Assembly (NCBI GenBank): GCA_036850595.1
Contig: CM072161.1
Location: forward strand, 2,036,801 to 2,100,800
Source: Rhyacichthys aspro
Lineage: Eukaryota > Chordata > Actinopteri > Gobiiformes > Rhyacichthyidae
Length of the DNA: 64,000 bases
Direction of reading: 5' to 3'
This document shows positions 49,801-59,865 of the stretch, one piece after another. The notes beneath the pieces were generated by a model. It was not told the DNA's origin and searched no databases. It was given only the letters and a program-made list of their open reading frames with translations. Numbering within the stretch: the first letter of the stretch is position 1; every line of letters starts with the position of its first letter. Made by a program: the position numbers and the translations under genes.

Positions 49801-52800
49801 GGGCATGATTGGGAGGAACAGCCCCCCTGATCTGAACCTGAGTGGTGTTTTGTTATTGGACTTCTGTGCTTCTGTGTCACAGTTTGTCCATAACAAACAC
49901 CATGTTCATGCATAAGTATGTCCATCAGTGCACATGGCACAAGGACACCCTAGGCCAGAGGTCAATGACTGACTCCCCTGTCAGAGAGGTCTTCAACTTC
50001 CACCACCGGCAGAACTTTGACCAGATCCTGAGGGAGGCTGGAGACATTGAGTCCGAGTGGACCATGTTCTCCACCTCTATTGTCGGCTCAGCTGCTTGGA
50101 GCTGTGGCCCAAAGCTCTGTCGGGGCAGCAATCCCCGAACCCCGGTGGTGGAAACTAGAAGTAAGGGTTGCGGTCAAGCTGAAGAAGGAGACCTATCAAT
50201 CCTGGTTGGCTCGTGGGACTCCTGTCGCAGCTAATGGGTACCGGTAGGCCAAGCGGACTGCAGCCCGGGTGGCTGTGCAGGCAAAAACTTGGGTCTGGGA
50301 GGAGTTTGGTGAGGCCATGGAGAAGGACTGTTGGTCTGCCTCGAAGAGATTTTGGCAAACCATTTGGTGGAGGTGGAAACACTGTTCCACTAACACTATT
50401 AAAGTGGAGGTGGGCAGTTGTTGACCTCGACTGGAGACATTGTTATCAAGGTGGTTAAGAAGCTTCTCGGTGGCAAGTCACCGGGGGTGGATGAGATCCG
50501 CCCTGAGTACCTGAAGTCTCTGCATGTTGTACGGCTGTCTTGGCTGACACGCCTCTGCAACATCGCGTGGAGGTCGGAGACAGTACCTCTGGACTGGCAC
50601 ACTGGGGTGGTGGTCCCTCTTTTTAAGAAGGGGGACAGGAGGGTGTGTTCCAACTACAGGGGGATCACACTCTACAACCTCCCTGGGAAAGTCTATGCCA
50701 GGGTACTGGAGAGGAAAATTTGGCCAATAATCGGGAGGAACAATGCAGTTTTCGTCCCAGTCATGGAACAGTGGACAAGCTCTACACCCTCTCCAGTTCA
50801 TGGGAGTTTGACCAACCAGCCCACATGTGTTTTGTGGATCTGGAGAAGGCATTCAAATGTGTCCCTGGCAGCATCCTGTGGGGGTTACTCTGGGAGTGTG
50901 GGGTCCGGGGCCCTCTGCTAAGGGCTGTCCGGTCCCTGTACGACCGGAGCAGGAGCTTGGTTCGCATTATTGGCAGTAAGTCAGGCCTGTCCTGGTGCAT
51001 GTTGGACTCCCGGCAGGACTGCCCTTTGTCACTGGCTCTGTTCATAATTTTTATGGACAGGATTTCTTGGCAAAGCCAGGGGCCAGTTTGGGGACCACAG
51101 GATCTCATCTCTGCTTTCTGCAGATGATGAACGCCTCGGTATTCCACCAGAGGAGCAGGAGGAAGTGTTCTCTGCTTAGACTGCTGCCCCAATGACCCAG
51201 CCCCGGATAAGCGGAAGAAGATGTATGGATTTGTATCAACCCAAAAATAAGATGCAATCTGTACACTACAATAGGTTAGAAATTCTAATTAAAATTAAAT
51301 GTAATTGCTAGCAGCGTCAAAGGCCCTTGCCTTCCTTTGTGACCACAGGGGCTTAGGTCCTTGGGAGGGCTGTTTTAATAAAAACAAAAAAAAAACAAAA
51401 AACAGCAGTGATATACTGAAAAGATTTTTTTCCCCACCCCATTTCAATTTACAGGGGGCGCTGTTGGTGATATGACATAGTTTTGCACAGGGTCACCCAA
51501 TTTATTTATATAACATATTTGGGGTGCAGGTAGGGGTGGGTCATTATGACTTATGTTCAGAGGGCAATAAGGGGTGTGTGTATGAAATTTCATCTGCTTA
51601 CAACAAACAAAATTTCTAATTCCCATTTCAGTTTCAGGGAATGCTAGAGAGCCTTTTCAAAGGTTAGCCATTATATTGGCATATCATTGTATTCAGGGCA
51701 TCATTGGGCACAATTTCTTAATAGGTTCTGACTAAATCTGTTGATGTTTGATAGATCTAGGGGAGGTTGAAAAAGAGCAAAATGAACAAAAACACAAATT
51801 TGCAGGGGATGCTGGAGAGCTAATTATATATATATATATCATTGTGTGCAGGGGGTCATTGTGCACAACTGCCTCATAGGATCCGACTAAATCCAACGAT
51901 GTTTGAGAGAGATAGGGGAGGTGGTAAATGACAAAACAAACACAAAGTTTACAGGGGCACTTACTCAAAAAGTGTAGCTAACTTTTGATGCCCTACTTCT
52001 GAAGATAATGCTCAGCAAATTTGATTTATAAAGTCCTGAAGAGCGATTTCCTTCAATAAAAATGATTTGACAAATCTTGGGGTCATGACCAGTTCCCTCC
52101 TATGACTAAAACCTGAGCTATTACTGCTAAACCTGTAGTGCATTATAGGAAATCTATTTTTAATTTAGTTTGTTCATTCTCAGATAATCTAGACACCATT
52201 ACAATATCGGCTTACTGCTTATGGAGTAGTAGTAATTATTCAAAGTGCATTAATCATGTCTTACACAACTGTTTGGAGAATTGGATTTCTGTGAATAACT
52301 TTTGTTTCAACATATTAATAAGTGATTGATAGCAGCTCTTACCAGCATGGGCTGAACAGGGGTCATGAGTGATGCCTCCACAGTCAGCAGCTTCCTGGGC
52401 CCAGAGCCATTGGACGCCTCCTGCTGGTTTCTAAGGACACGCTCAATCACATCTCCCAGGTTTCGGGAGGCCTTGAAAGCATCATATGCATTTGGATCCA
52501 CCGCATCCAACCTGCAATATTCAACATTTATCAGATTCAAGGTCAGAACTCTGACATTTTAGTTACATGCTGATCACACTAAACCATCTGCTAACATTAG
52601 TCAATGAGAGCTAGATTTAAAACAATAAAACCCTAAAACCACATGTGTAGCACATGTTTGCATGCGCAGAAGATTCGTATAAGATAATGTATGTCCAAAT
52701 GCATAGTTTGTGGGACTTTGAGTAAGTAAGTAGTAGTTTTCATTTTAGCTACAAACAAATGCTTTGAAAATCAAACATTGTATTTTACAAATAACTTGCA

Positions 52801-55800
52801 GAAATACAGTGCAAAAGTTTTTACTCTTACATCTTATTGCTAAAATGTACTTGTATAGACTTGTGAAACTGACCTGTGTGAGCAACAGAGTGATAAGTGT
52901 AACATAGACTTTAGGACCTTTGTGATGATTTACCACAAAATGCATTGATAAATAAGCAGTAATGCTATACAAATAAATGCTTTTACTTCTCAGCAGACCA
53001 TCTCTACTTACACATGTTTCGCTCCTGCATTCATCTTCAGGTCGTGTTTTATGAGACGAATTATGCATTTTAGGTCATTGCTTGTACATCTGTGAGATAA
53101 AGAGAAATGCATGCTGAGTATATTTGGAAAAAGTAATACGGCACAAGTGCAATGTACAGAGAGCTTCTTTTCAAACAAAAAAAAGGGCCATCCTCAACTG
53201 ATCTAATGTAGGTGACAAGGGTCATAGCATTAACATCTTTTTCTAAAAACGGAAAAAGCTGACAAAGGAAGTTTGACGTTTGCTAATTTAAAAAAACTCC
53301 CTCTCCCTGTTCTCCCTCTATTCAGTGTTTGTATCATTAGGCTGCTTCAAGATTGTTAAGTAAAGTGAGGAACGAGACGATGGATAGGTCTGAACAGCTC
53401 CGTAACTTGTTTGTGCTGATTTGGTTTGATTTAATGTTGGTTTATTTGTGATGCACAATTAGTTTACATACAATTTCTTTTTGTCTCGTTAAACTTGCTT
53501 CTCTGGTTTAGGTGTAACTGCAGAGCACAAGTGTCTCCCCTGCTGCATTAGAAGTGTGGGAGATGCAGTCATGTTTCAAAGTTTAATATACTGTGTAGCT
53601 CTGAGGTAAACTAAACTATAGCAACAAACTGCTGGTAATATGATAGAACTGCCTTAGAAGCATGAGGTGACACAGGACTGTAATTGTGCAATTTGCTGAA
53701 TAACAATACGATATAACTACTTTATGAATAAGTGTGACTAATAAAAATAAACAAAACTCTAGCTTGTCTTCAACTTGAAAAAGCCACATATTTGTTGTCT
53801 ATAATTCATAAATGTGAATCATAAAATTGAATAAAACATTAATGTTAGCTTACATAGGGTTTTGGGTAATGATAAATTGATTATTGATTGTTAGGCATCA
53901 GTATCAAAAATACGAGTATAGATACTCTCCCAACACCATCCTTTCAACTGGTGTTGTCATTAAATGTTGTCAATAAAATCTTTGTGACTATAGTGACTTC
54001 ATATTAATTAGATGTGTCCATGTCCATTATGTAAACTTATTAAAAGCAGTATAACAGTCCATATACTATGGTGCTCATAGTTGCAGTTAGAAAACGGTTT
54101 GATTGGAGTTCACCACTTTCTTTTTAAATCCATGTAACACTCTAAAACAATATTGTGTGGTCAGACACTGCTGTGACCTTACTTATGCTTCTGTTTGGGG
54201 TCAAGAAGCAGAGCTCATACTTCATTCCTGCCAGATCGGTGACCTCTGAGCTGGGTTTAATTTCACACCACGACTTCTCTTTACTGTTCCATTACCCGGC
54301 AGTCATAATATGACAGCTAGTGATGAAGTGCATTACTTTTTGGCCATGTCCTCCAGCTCATTCTGCTGCTCATCCTCCTTGGTGAGCTGGGCGAGCCGGG
54401 TCAGGGACCCATCCACTTCCTGGAGGGTGAGCAGGCTTTTGGCAGCTGGAGGGAACGATTTGCTCTCTTCAAAGAACATCCGTACTGTCTCGGACACATC
54501 ACCCTGAAAGATGTTTGGATAGATGGACAAAAGTCAAAAGACAGTATCTTGGCATAGAAATTTATTCAGAATAAAAAAATTTAAAACATGTTGCAGGTAG
54601 TAGTTGTAAATAGTATGTAGGGTATATTATACAAGCTACAGATGACTTAAATCTGGAGAGCAGATTTAGGTCATCAAGATGAAGTGAGAGAGGAGAATTG
54701 AGCATATGACCTGAGCCGGAATCTAGCCCGAGTCGCTTGAGAATATGGTATGCACTCTACCAGCTAAGCCACCGCTTTTGAAAGTCACATGGTTTTCAGA
54801 TGTTATTTTAGAACTCACCATACACTTTTGACAATAGACTATTGTACAGTTATGTTCATAATAATAGCAGTGTGTTTAAAATGCGTGTAAAAATTTTCAT
54901 ACACTACACATTCTTTTAAAAAAATAAACATGAACAAAAAAATTATGAAATTTGTTATTCCTTTACACAAAGTGAAGAAAATAGAATATTAGGCTGATTT
55001 TTTTGCATTTTTAAAAAAAACTCAAGTATAAACTGAAAAATGCTTTAGATTTAGCTTTCCTGTGAATCACTATACTAATATCTTATAGTGTAACCACTGG
55101 TTTTCAAAAGTTGCCACATCTGTGTAGCATGGAGTTGATTAGCTTCTGGCTCCTGTGAACAGCCCAGGACCACTGGACTATTCCTCTGCATTTCTTGATT
55201 TTGCCTAAGAAACAGGATTTTTGATTTTTTGAACTTTTCTATTGGATTACGGTCTGTGGATTGTGCTGGCCACTCCATAACGTCAATCTTGTCAGGCTGT
55301 TATCAAGATGCTCCTCGCTTCCTGCTGTGTTTGGGGCCATTGTCTTGATTAAACACACATTTCAAGGGCATTTTCTCTTTGGCAAAAGGCAACGTGACTT
55401 TTTCAAGCATTTTGATGTATTCAAACTGATCCATGATCCCTGGTGTGTAATAAATGGACCCTTCTTCACAGTGTACTGGGACTTGAATTCTGTGTTTGGG
55501 GGTTGTCTGACAAACTGTCTGCAGCCCCCAAAAACAGAATTCAAGCTGAATTCAAGCCTGAATTGCCCTTGAAATGCCCTTGAAATGGGTGTTTCAACAA
55601 GACAAGGACCCCAAACACACCAGTAAGAAAGCAGCATCTTGATAACAGACTGATAAAATTGACGTTATGGAGTGATCAGCACAATCCACAGAGCTTAATC
55701 CAATAGAAAACTTGTGGGATGGCATCAAAAAAGTTTCTGAGACAAAACCAAGAAATGCAGAGGAATAGTCCGGTGGTCCCGGGCTGTTCACAGGAGCCAG

Positions 55801-58800
55801 CTGGTCGACTCCATGCCACATAGATGTGTCAGCTTCTCAAAAGCAGTGGTTATACCATGGAATATTAGTCCAGTGATTGACAGGAAAGATAAATCTAAAG
55901 AATTTTTCAGTTTAAACAGTTAATGTTTAAGTTTGTAAAGAAAAATGCAGACACTGCTATTTTTTTGAACAGCCTAATATTTCCTTTTCTTCACTATCTT
56001 TAAAGGAATAACAAATCTGATCATTTTTTTGTTCATATTTTGATTTGGAACAGAATGTGCAGTGCTCCTAATGCTTTTGCATGAATGAAAATAACAGCTA
56101 ATCAAAGGATTTTGAGCTTTACTCACACACACTTTTATCATTATGAACATATTATGAACTGTATATCATTCAAAACATCACATATGAAATGGGGCTCAAG
56201 TCATTCATAGCTGGGTAAAGGTTCAATAAGCTGATAAAGAGTCAATAAGGCTAAAGAACAGATGAACTTTTTTCTCTAAATCTCATTTACCTTGTTCACT
56301 GCTGGACAGTGCTACAGTTCTTCATAAAATATTCACAACTATTTACAAACTCTTGATAGAAGACAAACTTAAAGCAGTTACCAATCACATTTATGAAGAA
56401 CATATTTATAAAGCAGAACAAAAGAGGCCAGACCTGCTCCAAATCCCGCACCATGTCGTCCTGGTTGCATCTGAATATGCGGCTGAAGAGCTTTACAATC
56501 TGTTTGTCATTCAGGTTGTAGACACTTTTCACAACACCAGGCAGCAGCAGCTTCACCGTCAGGTACAGGTCTCCGTGGAATTTATCTGCAATGAAAAGTT
56601 AGAATCTTAAAAAGGTACACATTTAGGGCTGTTATACAGTTTCTATTTTAAAATGGCATAGGTTTTCCTCACTCTGTCCAGGCTTAATATCTGTTAAAGC
56701 CAACATATCAGAAAATAACGTATGTTAAAAGATTTCCCTGCGAGGAAAATATGGATATATTTGCAAATGTACCACAATTTCTTTAAATATTTTGTATTTT
56801 AAACACACACCTTTTCCAGTTTCTATAACTGAGCACTGCTAAAGGAGAAGCACAGTAATGAATGTTCAGGACAAGATGACTGATTTTTTTGAAAAGTAAA
56901 AGTCAGACATTTCCAGGGTGTTCATGCCTCTGCCATAGCTGTTTACATGCTCTAACAAGGGGTCATTTGAGTCATGAAATTAGATGCACAATCACATGTT
57001 GCCTATAAGCAAATGTCAACCTTTATGTCTATATTTTCCCCTCTCGTATTTCCATAGATACTGTACTTATTTTATCGAAATCTACTTCCGTCCTTTTCCA
57101 TTGTCTGAAGAGACCATGAAATGCTTAACCGCAGAGAGAGTGCAGGACATGTCTACCTCCCCCCGAGCCTTTTCTCAGGAACTTCTCGATGATCTGGGTC
57201 TTTGTGTTGTAGCTGGAGTTCTCTGCCACCATGGCGCACAGTTTACGGAACTCTCTGAAGAGGCAGTCTTTGTGGCTGGGGTCACAGAGCTTGGTGGACA
57301 GAGTGCTGCCCTGGCTGGTTCTGGCTGGAGTGGATGGTCCAGGGCTGCTGGAGGAGCTGCCCGCTTTTGCAGCTAACAGAAGGGTGAAATATAATCATAA
57401 TGCATTGTAAAAGATGTCAACAAGAAGCAGAAAGCTTTTCAGTTTACAAAAAACAGCATAGAAGACTTTATAAATCCTGTGGGGAACTTTTTTTTTGGTA
57501 AGTATGTAGTTACCGTGCCTGACATACCACACACTTGCTAAATCAACAAGGTTTTCCACATATCAAATATATTAAAAAAATACACATTAAAAGATCAGTC
57601 ACTCATGAGTTTGAAGCAGAGCAGTTGCAGACAAGAGCAAAACTGTTTTTACATTCATGGTTAATCCAACAGTGTATAATTTAAAGAAATAGTTATCTTT
57701 CTTGTCTGAGGATTCATTTATCTTTTATAAAAGAATTGCGCCTATAACAGGCTATTCAAGTATGCAGAACTAACACAAATGATTGAAAGACAGTAAATAC
57801 CAAGGACAATTCTAAGATAAAGAAAAGGAGCATTAAAATTACATTGTTTTCACCAGTTAGTGGTAGATTCCACTAATAGCATGATTTCTTTATTTTTGGA
57901 ACATAATTGTTTTTATGCAAACTAACAGTTGTATTCGATTTTTAGTTTTGCAAAGATTAACTGCATCATTGATATATTGTAAGTAAAATGAAAGTGTAAA
58001 TATTTATCTCAACCTCATGCATTAATGAAAAATGTGCTGCTTTAGTCTCTCAGGTTTGAACAAGAAATTGATGTAGAGTAATGCACATAACTTCTCCAGA
58101 TGTCAATTGACTATCTGAAACAGGATTATACTGAACTGAAAAAACGAAGTCAATTTGAAGTAAATTACCAGTGAAGCCAGAGAACTTGCGCGGGGCATTG
58201 GTTGATGGGTCTGCAGGGGGTGGCGATGTGAGCTGGCCACTAGTGTTTAACTTGGCCTGAACTTTCTTCTTTGGACTGGCATTTATTTTGGCCATCAGGT
58301 CTAAAAAGAAAAAAAAAGTACATTTGTGCAATCTATGGCTTAATATTTGAATATTCTGAAGATATACTTGTTCACAAACTTACTACACAGTACATTCATG
58401 TATAATGTTTCACCCACTCCTTGAGGGCACAGTGCAGGGCTGTCACTTATTAACAGTGACCATTCATATTTGTGACTATCACTGTGCAGAGGCAATGCAT
58501 CATTATGCAGAGATGTATATAACAACATACCTGCTCTATTAACCTTTGAACCTTCTTTGAAGCGACACTTGTGAATGTGTTCTGATTTTGAATGTCAATA
58601 TAACTTAAGCCTTAAGCCTTAAATTCTGGTACAACCATACAGGGCAGCAGTGAGACCAATGAAAGAAGCTCTAGGTTTCTTCATATAATTTATTAGCCTG
58701 AGCAGCCATACCCATTCACTTTGCAACATGTAATGAGCTGGGATCCCTTCCACTGCAATATTTAAATCCTCCTTGACATAGGAAAATGTTTAATTAAATG

Positions 58801-59865
58801 TCCTCCAAATATAAAGAAACACAAGCTTTGGACTAATGTCTAACTAATGACTTCCACTCATCAGAGCAGGAGCTAAATCGGAATTAAAGACTGAACCAGG
58901 ATTAAACCAGGACTAAACAGGTCTAAGCCAGAACTTTTTTTTTTTATTAAAGAACAACCATTTCATTTAATGCTTTGTATGGATGATGATTTTGAGGCAA
59001 AAGTAAATGTCCATCACATTGAAGACTATAATGTTATTGTGATAGAACTCATTTTTGATGATATGGATATTGTGATCAATATTATGCCAATAACCAGAAT
59101 TTTGAAATGCAGCCCTACTAACAATGCATGCTGTAATTCCCATGATGCTGCTGCTGGAAAAGGGATTTTACCTGGGGATCAATAAAGTATGAATCTAATC
59201 TCTCTAATCTAACAAATTTCCTACAGGCTAGGTTTTAAGAACTGCTCTACTATGCTGTTCAACATTTTTTATGCAAAAGAGGTTTCAAAATGCCATTGTG
59301 TGTTGTGTGCACCTGAGACATGTTTATTGATGAGCTCTTTGTCCTCGTCCTGCAGCTCCTCCCAACCCTCCAGATCTGTGATGTCTTCAATCTTCTTGGT
59401 GGTGGCCCTGGCCCGCTCCAGTTTGTCAAATATACACTTGACGTGATACCACTCCTTCATCTCCCCTGCCGACTCACTGAAAGGGTTGGGCACAATCTTC
59501 CCAATGCGCACCACTCCCTTCTGGATTTTGTCTTTACATTTCTTACAGCCTGCTGTCCCACGCTTGGCATACTCCACCAGGAACCTCTGCTCGGCCATCT
59601 CGGGCTCAGAGGAGAAACTCTGGAGTAGAGGAGGCTGAGGAAAAGTGATGGGGGGAACAGAGCAATTTCTGTATAGAAAGAACTGAGAAGTATGCTGTGA
59701 TAAACCTAACGCATGAATAGATCGAAGTTGTGGTTCAAAGAATAAAGGAACAGAAAACACTCTTATGGATTTGCTCCGGGTAAAATGCCACCTGCAAACT
59801 ATTTCACGTGGCAACAGGCTCGGGCACAAAGTCTTCAAAGTTGATAAAATGAGACGCCTCTGCAT
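40569..59865 (-). CDS. lig3: LIG3, DNA ligase III (full gene span, twenty coding exons)
   Basis: Twenty exons join in frame to 3036 nt: 1011 residues from the ATG at 59865, or 922 from the ATG at 59598. LIG3 is an ATP-dependent ligase that seals nicks in mitochondrial DNA and, bound to XRCC1, in nuclear single-strand-break and base-excision repair. Domains in nuclear numbering are a PARP-type zinc finger (1-95: Cys18, Cys21, His52, Cys55), a DNA-binding domain (about 160-390), and a nucleotidyltransferase plus OB fold. Motif I KYDGER has Lys423 as the adenylated residue. Motif III (LDAE), motif IV (EGLVLKD) and motif V (WLKVKKD) follow. A low-complexity linker (about 745-845) leads to a BRCT domain (846-922) ending WIWECIRKRRLVPPC, so this is the alpha form. 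The BRCT domain binds XRCC1. Confidence 0.97.
41287..41370 (-). CDS. lig3: LIG3 coding exon 20
   Basis: Residues 818-845, 84 nt, a Lys-, Thr- and Pro-rich linker (VKKPESVHTNGQTKAKP) before BRCT. Acceptor ccttcag, donor caag/gtcaga. The linker is poorly conserved, so the call rests on frame continuity and splice signals. Confidence 0.8.
41451..41530 (-). CDS. lig3: LIG3 coding exon 19
   Basis: 80 nt completing codon 791 and running to residue 817, low-complexity linker (SSTPKPKAVKSEPRTPGSE). Acceptor ttcacag, donor gaag/gtgcag. Supported mainly by in-frame joining on both sides. Confidence 0.8.
42794..42941 (-). CDS. lig3: LIG3 coding exon 18
   Basis: Residues 742-790 plus one base, 148 nt: ELFRISKENCDFQVSAG, matching human ELYQLSKEKADFTVVAG, then a Ser/Gly-rich linker. 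Acceptor tgtttag, donor aaca/gtgagt. Confidence 0.92.
43932..44078 (-). CDS. lig3: LIG3 coding exon 17 (OB fold, motif VI region)
   Basis: Residues 693-741, 147 nt: VWEITGAEFSKSEMHTADG, then ISIRFPRMTRVRDDKDWK, the conserved end of the catalytic OB fold. Acceptor gcgctgcag, donor caga/gtaaga. Confidence 0.97.
44936..45010 (-). CDS. lig3: LIG3 coding exon 16
   Basis: Residues 668-692, 75 nt: DPSKIPSWLKIVKNYYPDF. Acceptor gagcag, donor tcag/gtgagt. Confidence 0.95.
45089..45231 (-). CDS. lig3: LIG3 coding exon 15
   Basis: Completes codon 620 and encodes up to residue 667, 143 nt: IMSSFLMGCYDPDSGKWC, then TKCSGGYDDAMLARLQNEL, in the OB fold. Acceptor ccaccag, donor caag/gtcagt. Confidence 0.96.
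45865..46165 (+). mobile_element. Tc1-like transposon 3'-end fragment (LIG3 intron)
   Basis: Closely parallels 55785-56070: gttcacaggagccag, gtgattgacaggaa.gataaa, 'gtaaagaaaaatgcagacac' and 'aataacaaatctgat' type blocks appear in the same order. Only the right-hand end of the element is present. The upstream 45685-45864 segment could not be assigned. Confidence 0.8.
46501..46624 (-). CDS. lig3: LIG3 coding exon 14 (motif V)
   Basis: Residues 579-619 plus one base, 124 nt: GTYEPGKRHWLKVKKDYL, then ADTADLVVLGAFYGKG. The lysines of WLKVKKD are nucleotide-contacting motif V residues. Acceptor gtctcag, donor aatg/gtcagt. Confidence 0.97.
46711..46788 (-). CDS. lig3: LIG3 coding exon 13 (motif IV)
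   Basis: Residues 553-578, 78 nt: DLADMITRVIREGLEGLVLK. Acceptor ttaccag, donor taag/gtcagt. Confidence 0.96.
47766..47853 (-). CDS. lig3: LIG3 coding exon 12
   Basis: Completes codon 523 and encodes up to residue 552, 88 nt: RPLFERRKFLHDNMVEVPNR. Acceptor gctgtag, donor caca/gtaag. Confidence 0.95.
48623..48702 (-). CDS. lig3: LIG3 coding exon 11
   Basis: Residues 497-522 plus two bases, 80 nt: KAAFQDANVCLFVFDCIFFN (motif IIIa region). Acceptor tgtttag, donor aaag/gtaaag. Confidence 0.96.
48779..48910 (-). CDS. lig3: LIG3 coding exon 10 (motif III)
   Basis: Residues 453-496, 132 nt: AHFKEYIPQAFPGG, then SMILDAEVLLID with the motif III Asp473 and Glu475. Acceptor gcttacag, donor caag/gtaaaa. 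Confidence 0.97.
49433..49588 (-). CDS. lig3: LIG3 coding exon 9 (catalytic lysine)
   Basis: Residues 401-452, 156 nt: CKSVEYAMKKCPNGMYSEIK, then YDGERVQVHKNGD. Lys423 of KYDGER is the residue adenylated by ATP. Acceptor ctttcag, donor caaa/gtaagt. Confidence 0.98.
49705..51230 (+). mobile_element. Rex3/RTE-like LINE, internally deleted, antisense in LIG3 intron
   Basis: Plus-strand frames give an endonuclease tail (VVLLGNINSPV, then NDTWRGMIGRNSPPDLNLSG) at 49740-49860. Reverse-transcriptase pieces follow: GGKSPGVDEIRPEYLKSL, VVVPLFKKGDRRVCSNYRGI near 50610-50670, MCFVDLEKAFKCVP near 50825-50870, and LRAVRSLYDRSRSLVRI. Near 51126 the sequence jumps to a C-terminal stretch (ERLGIPPEEQEEV-like), losing the FADD block, and ends with 'ataagcggaagaagatgtatgg'. 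Rex3 elements are described as ending in GATG-like repeats, which fits. There are several frameshifts and the GDFN motif is altered to GNIN, so it is inactive. It lies between LIG3 exons 8 and 9. Confidence 0.88.
51637..51953. repeat. Tandem repeat of two divergent units of about 150-170 bp
   Basis: Units begin at 51637 (gggaatgctagagagc) and 51805 (ggggatgctggagagcta). Each carries an 'atcattgt.t.cag' block, a 'gactaaatc..' block and an 'aggggaggt' block, and ends in a 'ttgcag' or 'ttacag' phase marker. A more decayed related stretch at 51454-51636 begins ggggggcgctgttgg. The second unit has a short (TA)n. Confidence 0.75.
52343..52511 (-). CDS. lig3: LIG3 coding exon 8
   Basis: Completes codon 344 and encodes up to residue 400, 169 nt: LDAVDPNAYDAFKASRNLGD, then EASLMTPVQPML, the end of the DNA-binding domain. 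Acceptor attgcag, donor gctg/gtaaga. Confidence 0.96.
53012..53089 (-). CDS. lig3: LIG3 coding exon 7
   Basis: Completes codon 318 and encodes up to residue 343 plus two bases, 78 nt: CTSNDLKCIIRLIKHDLKMN. Acceptor tctcacag, donor atgt/gtaagt. Confidence 0.95.
54337..54503 (-). CDS. lig3: LIG3 coding exon 6
   Basis: Residues 263-317 plus two bases, 167 nt: GDVSETVRMFFEESKSFPPA, then LTKEDEQQNELEDMA. Acceptor tttcag, donor aaaaa/gtaatg. An in-frame TAA formed by reading through the donor confirms the boundary. Confidence 0.95.
54650..54780 (-). mobile_element. tRNA-derived SINE fragment, LIG3 intron
   Basis: On the minus strand: agcggtggcttagctggtag near 54775-54756 (A-box-like), gggctagattccggctcagg near 54730-54711 (B-box-like), then a pyrimidine-rich ctcctctctcactt body. 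Similar to the SINEs at 1738 and 2206 and truncated at its 3' end. Confidence 0.7.
54851..56151. mobile_element. Tc1-like element arranged as a 1.3-kb palindrome
   Basis: The outer ends are inverted: tatgttcataataatagcag at 54851 against tatgaacata ending at 56151. The right half on + encodes a decayed Tc1-type transposase C-terminus: FQQDKDPKHTSKKAAS near 55592 (catalytic Asp region), AQSTELNPIENLWDG near 55680-55723 (catalytic Glu region), with stops and shifts. The left half carries the same region on - (MEWPAQSTDRNPIE from 55278). The arms meet at a hairpin: 55482-55502 pairs with 55525-55545. No transposase N-terminus is present. It lies between LIG3 exons 5 and 6. Confidence 0.9.
56434..56585 (-). 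CDS. lig3: LIG3 coding exon 5
   Basis: Completes codon 212 and encodes up to residue 262, 152 nt: YLTVKLLLPGVVKSVYNLND, then LFSRIFRCNQDDMVRDLEQ. Acceptor attgcag. The donor cag/gtctgg is weaker than the others in this gene. Confidence 0.96.
57157..57372 (-). CDS. lig3: LIG3 coding exon 4
   Basis: Completes codon 140 and encodes up to residue 211 plus one base, 216 nt. A Ser/Pro-rich start (AKAGSSSSSPGPSTPARTSQ) is followed by HKDCLFREFRKLCAMVAENS, the start of the DNA-binding domain. Acceptor ctgttag, donor ggag/gtagac. Confidence 0.94.
58169..58300 (-). CDS. lig3: LIG3 coding exon 3
   Basis: Completes codon 96 and encodes up to residue 139 plus one base, 132 nt: KINASPKKKVQAKLNTSGQL, then NAPRKFSGFTG, matching the human linker (SPKKK/TPKKK and NPRKFSGF). 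Acceptor ttttttag, donor actg/gtaatt. Confidence 0.93.
58375..58515 (+). repeat. Dispersed repeat, copy 2 (LIG3 intron)
   Basis: Counterpart of 35287-35530; ends ctgtgcagaggcaatgcatc then attatgcagag. Confidence 0.5.
59130..59216 (+). repeat. LINE or SINE 3'-tail-like fragment
   Basis: 'ttttacctggggatcaataaagtatgaatc' followed by short 'taatctctctaatct' repeats resembles the frequent fish retroposon ending 'ggggatcaataaagtatctatc'. Only the tail is recognisable. Confidence 0.5.
59313..59865 (-). CDS. lig3: LIG3 coding exon 2 (mitochondrial leader, zinc finger)
   Basis: From the ATG at 59865 the first 89 residues are Arg-rich with almost no acidic residues at the start (MQRRLILSTLKTLCPSLLPR), a mitochondrial targeting leader. 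The nuclear start is the ATG at 59598 (ccgagATGg, good context), opening MAEQRFLVEYAKRG, identical in style to human MAEQRFCVDYAKRG. The zinc finger uses Cys18, Cys21, His52 and Cys55. The exon itself begins at 59895 (acceptor ggttttcag), and ten in-frame codons precede the leader ATG. Joining to exon 1 brings an in-frame TAG upstream, so 59865 is the first ATG in frame. The donor is ctcag/gtgcac. Confidence 0.94.

Noticed and set aside
50418..51127. 167- and 160-codon frames as host genes
   Set aside because: They are pieces of a frameshifted LINE reverse transcriptase.
56984..57376. 130-codon plus-strand frame
   Set aside because: It is the antisense shadow of LIG3 exon 4, whose minus-strand reading matches the ligase III DNA-binding domain.
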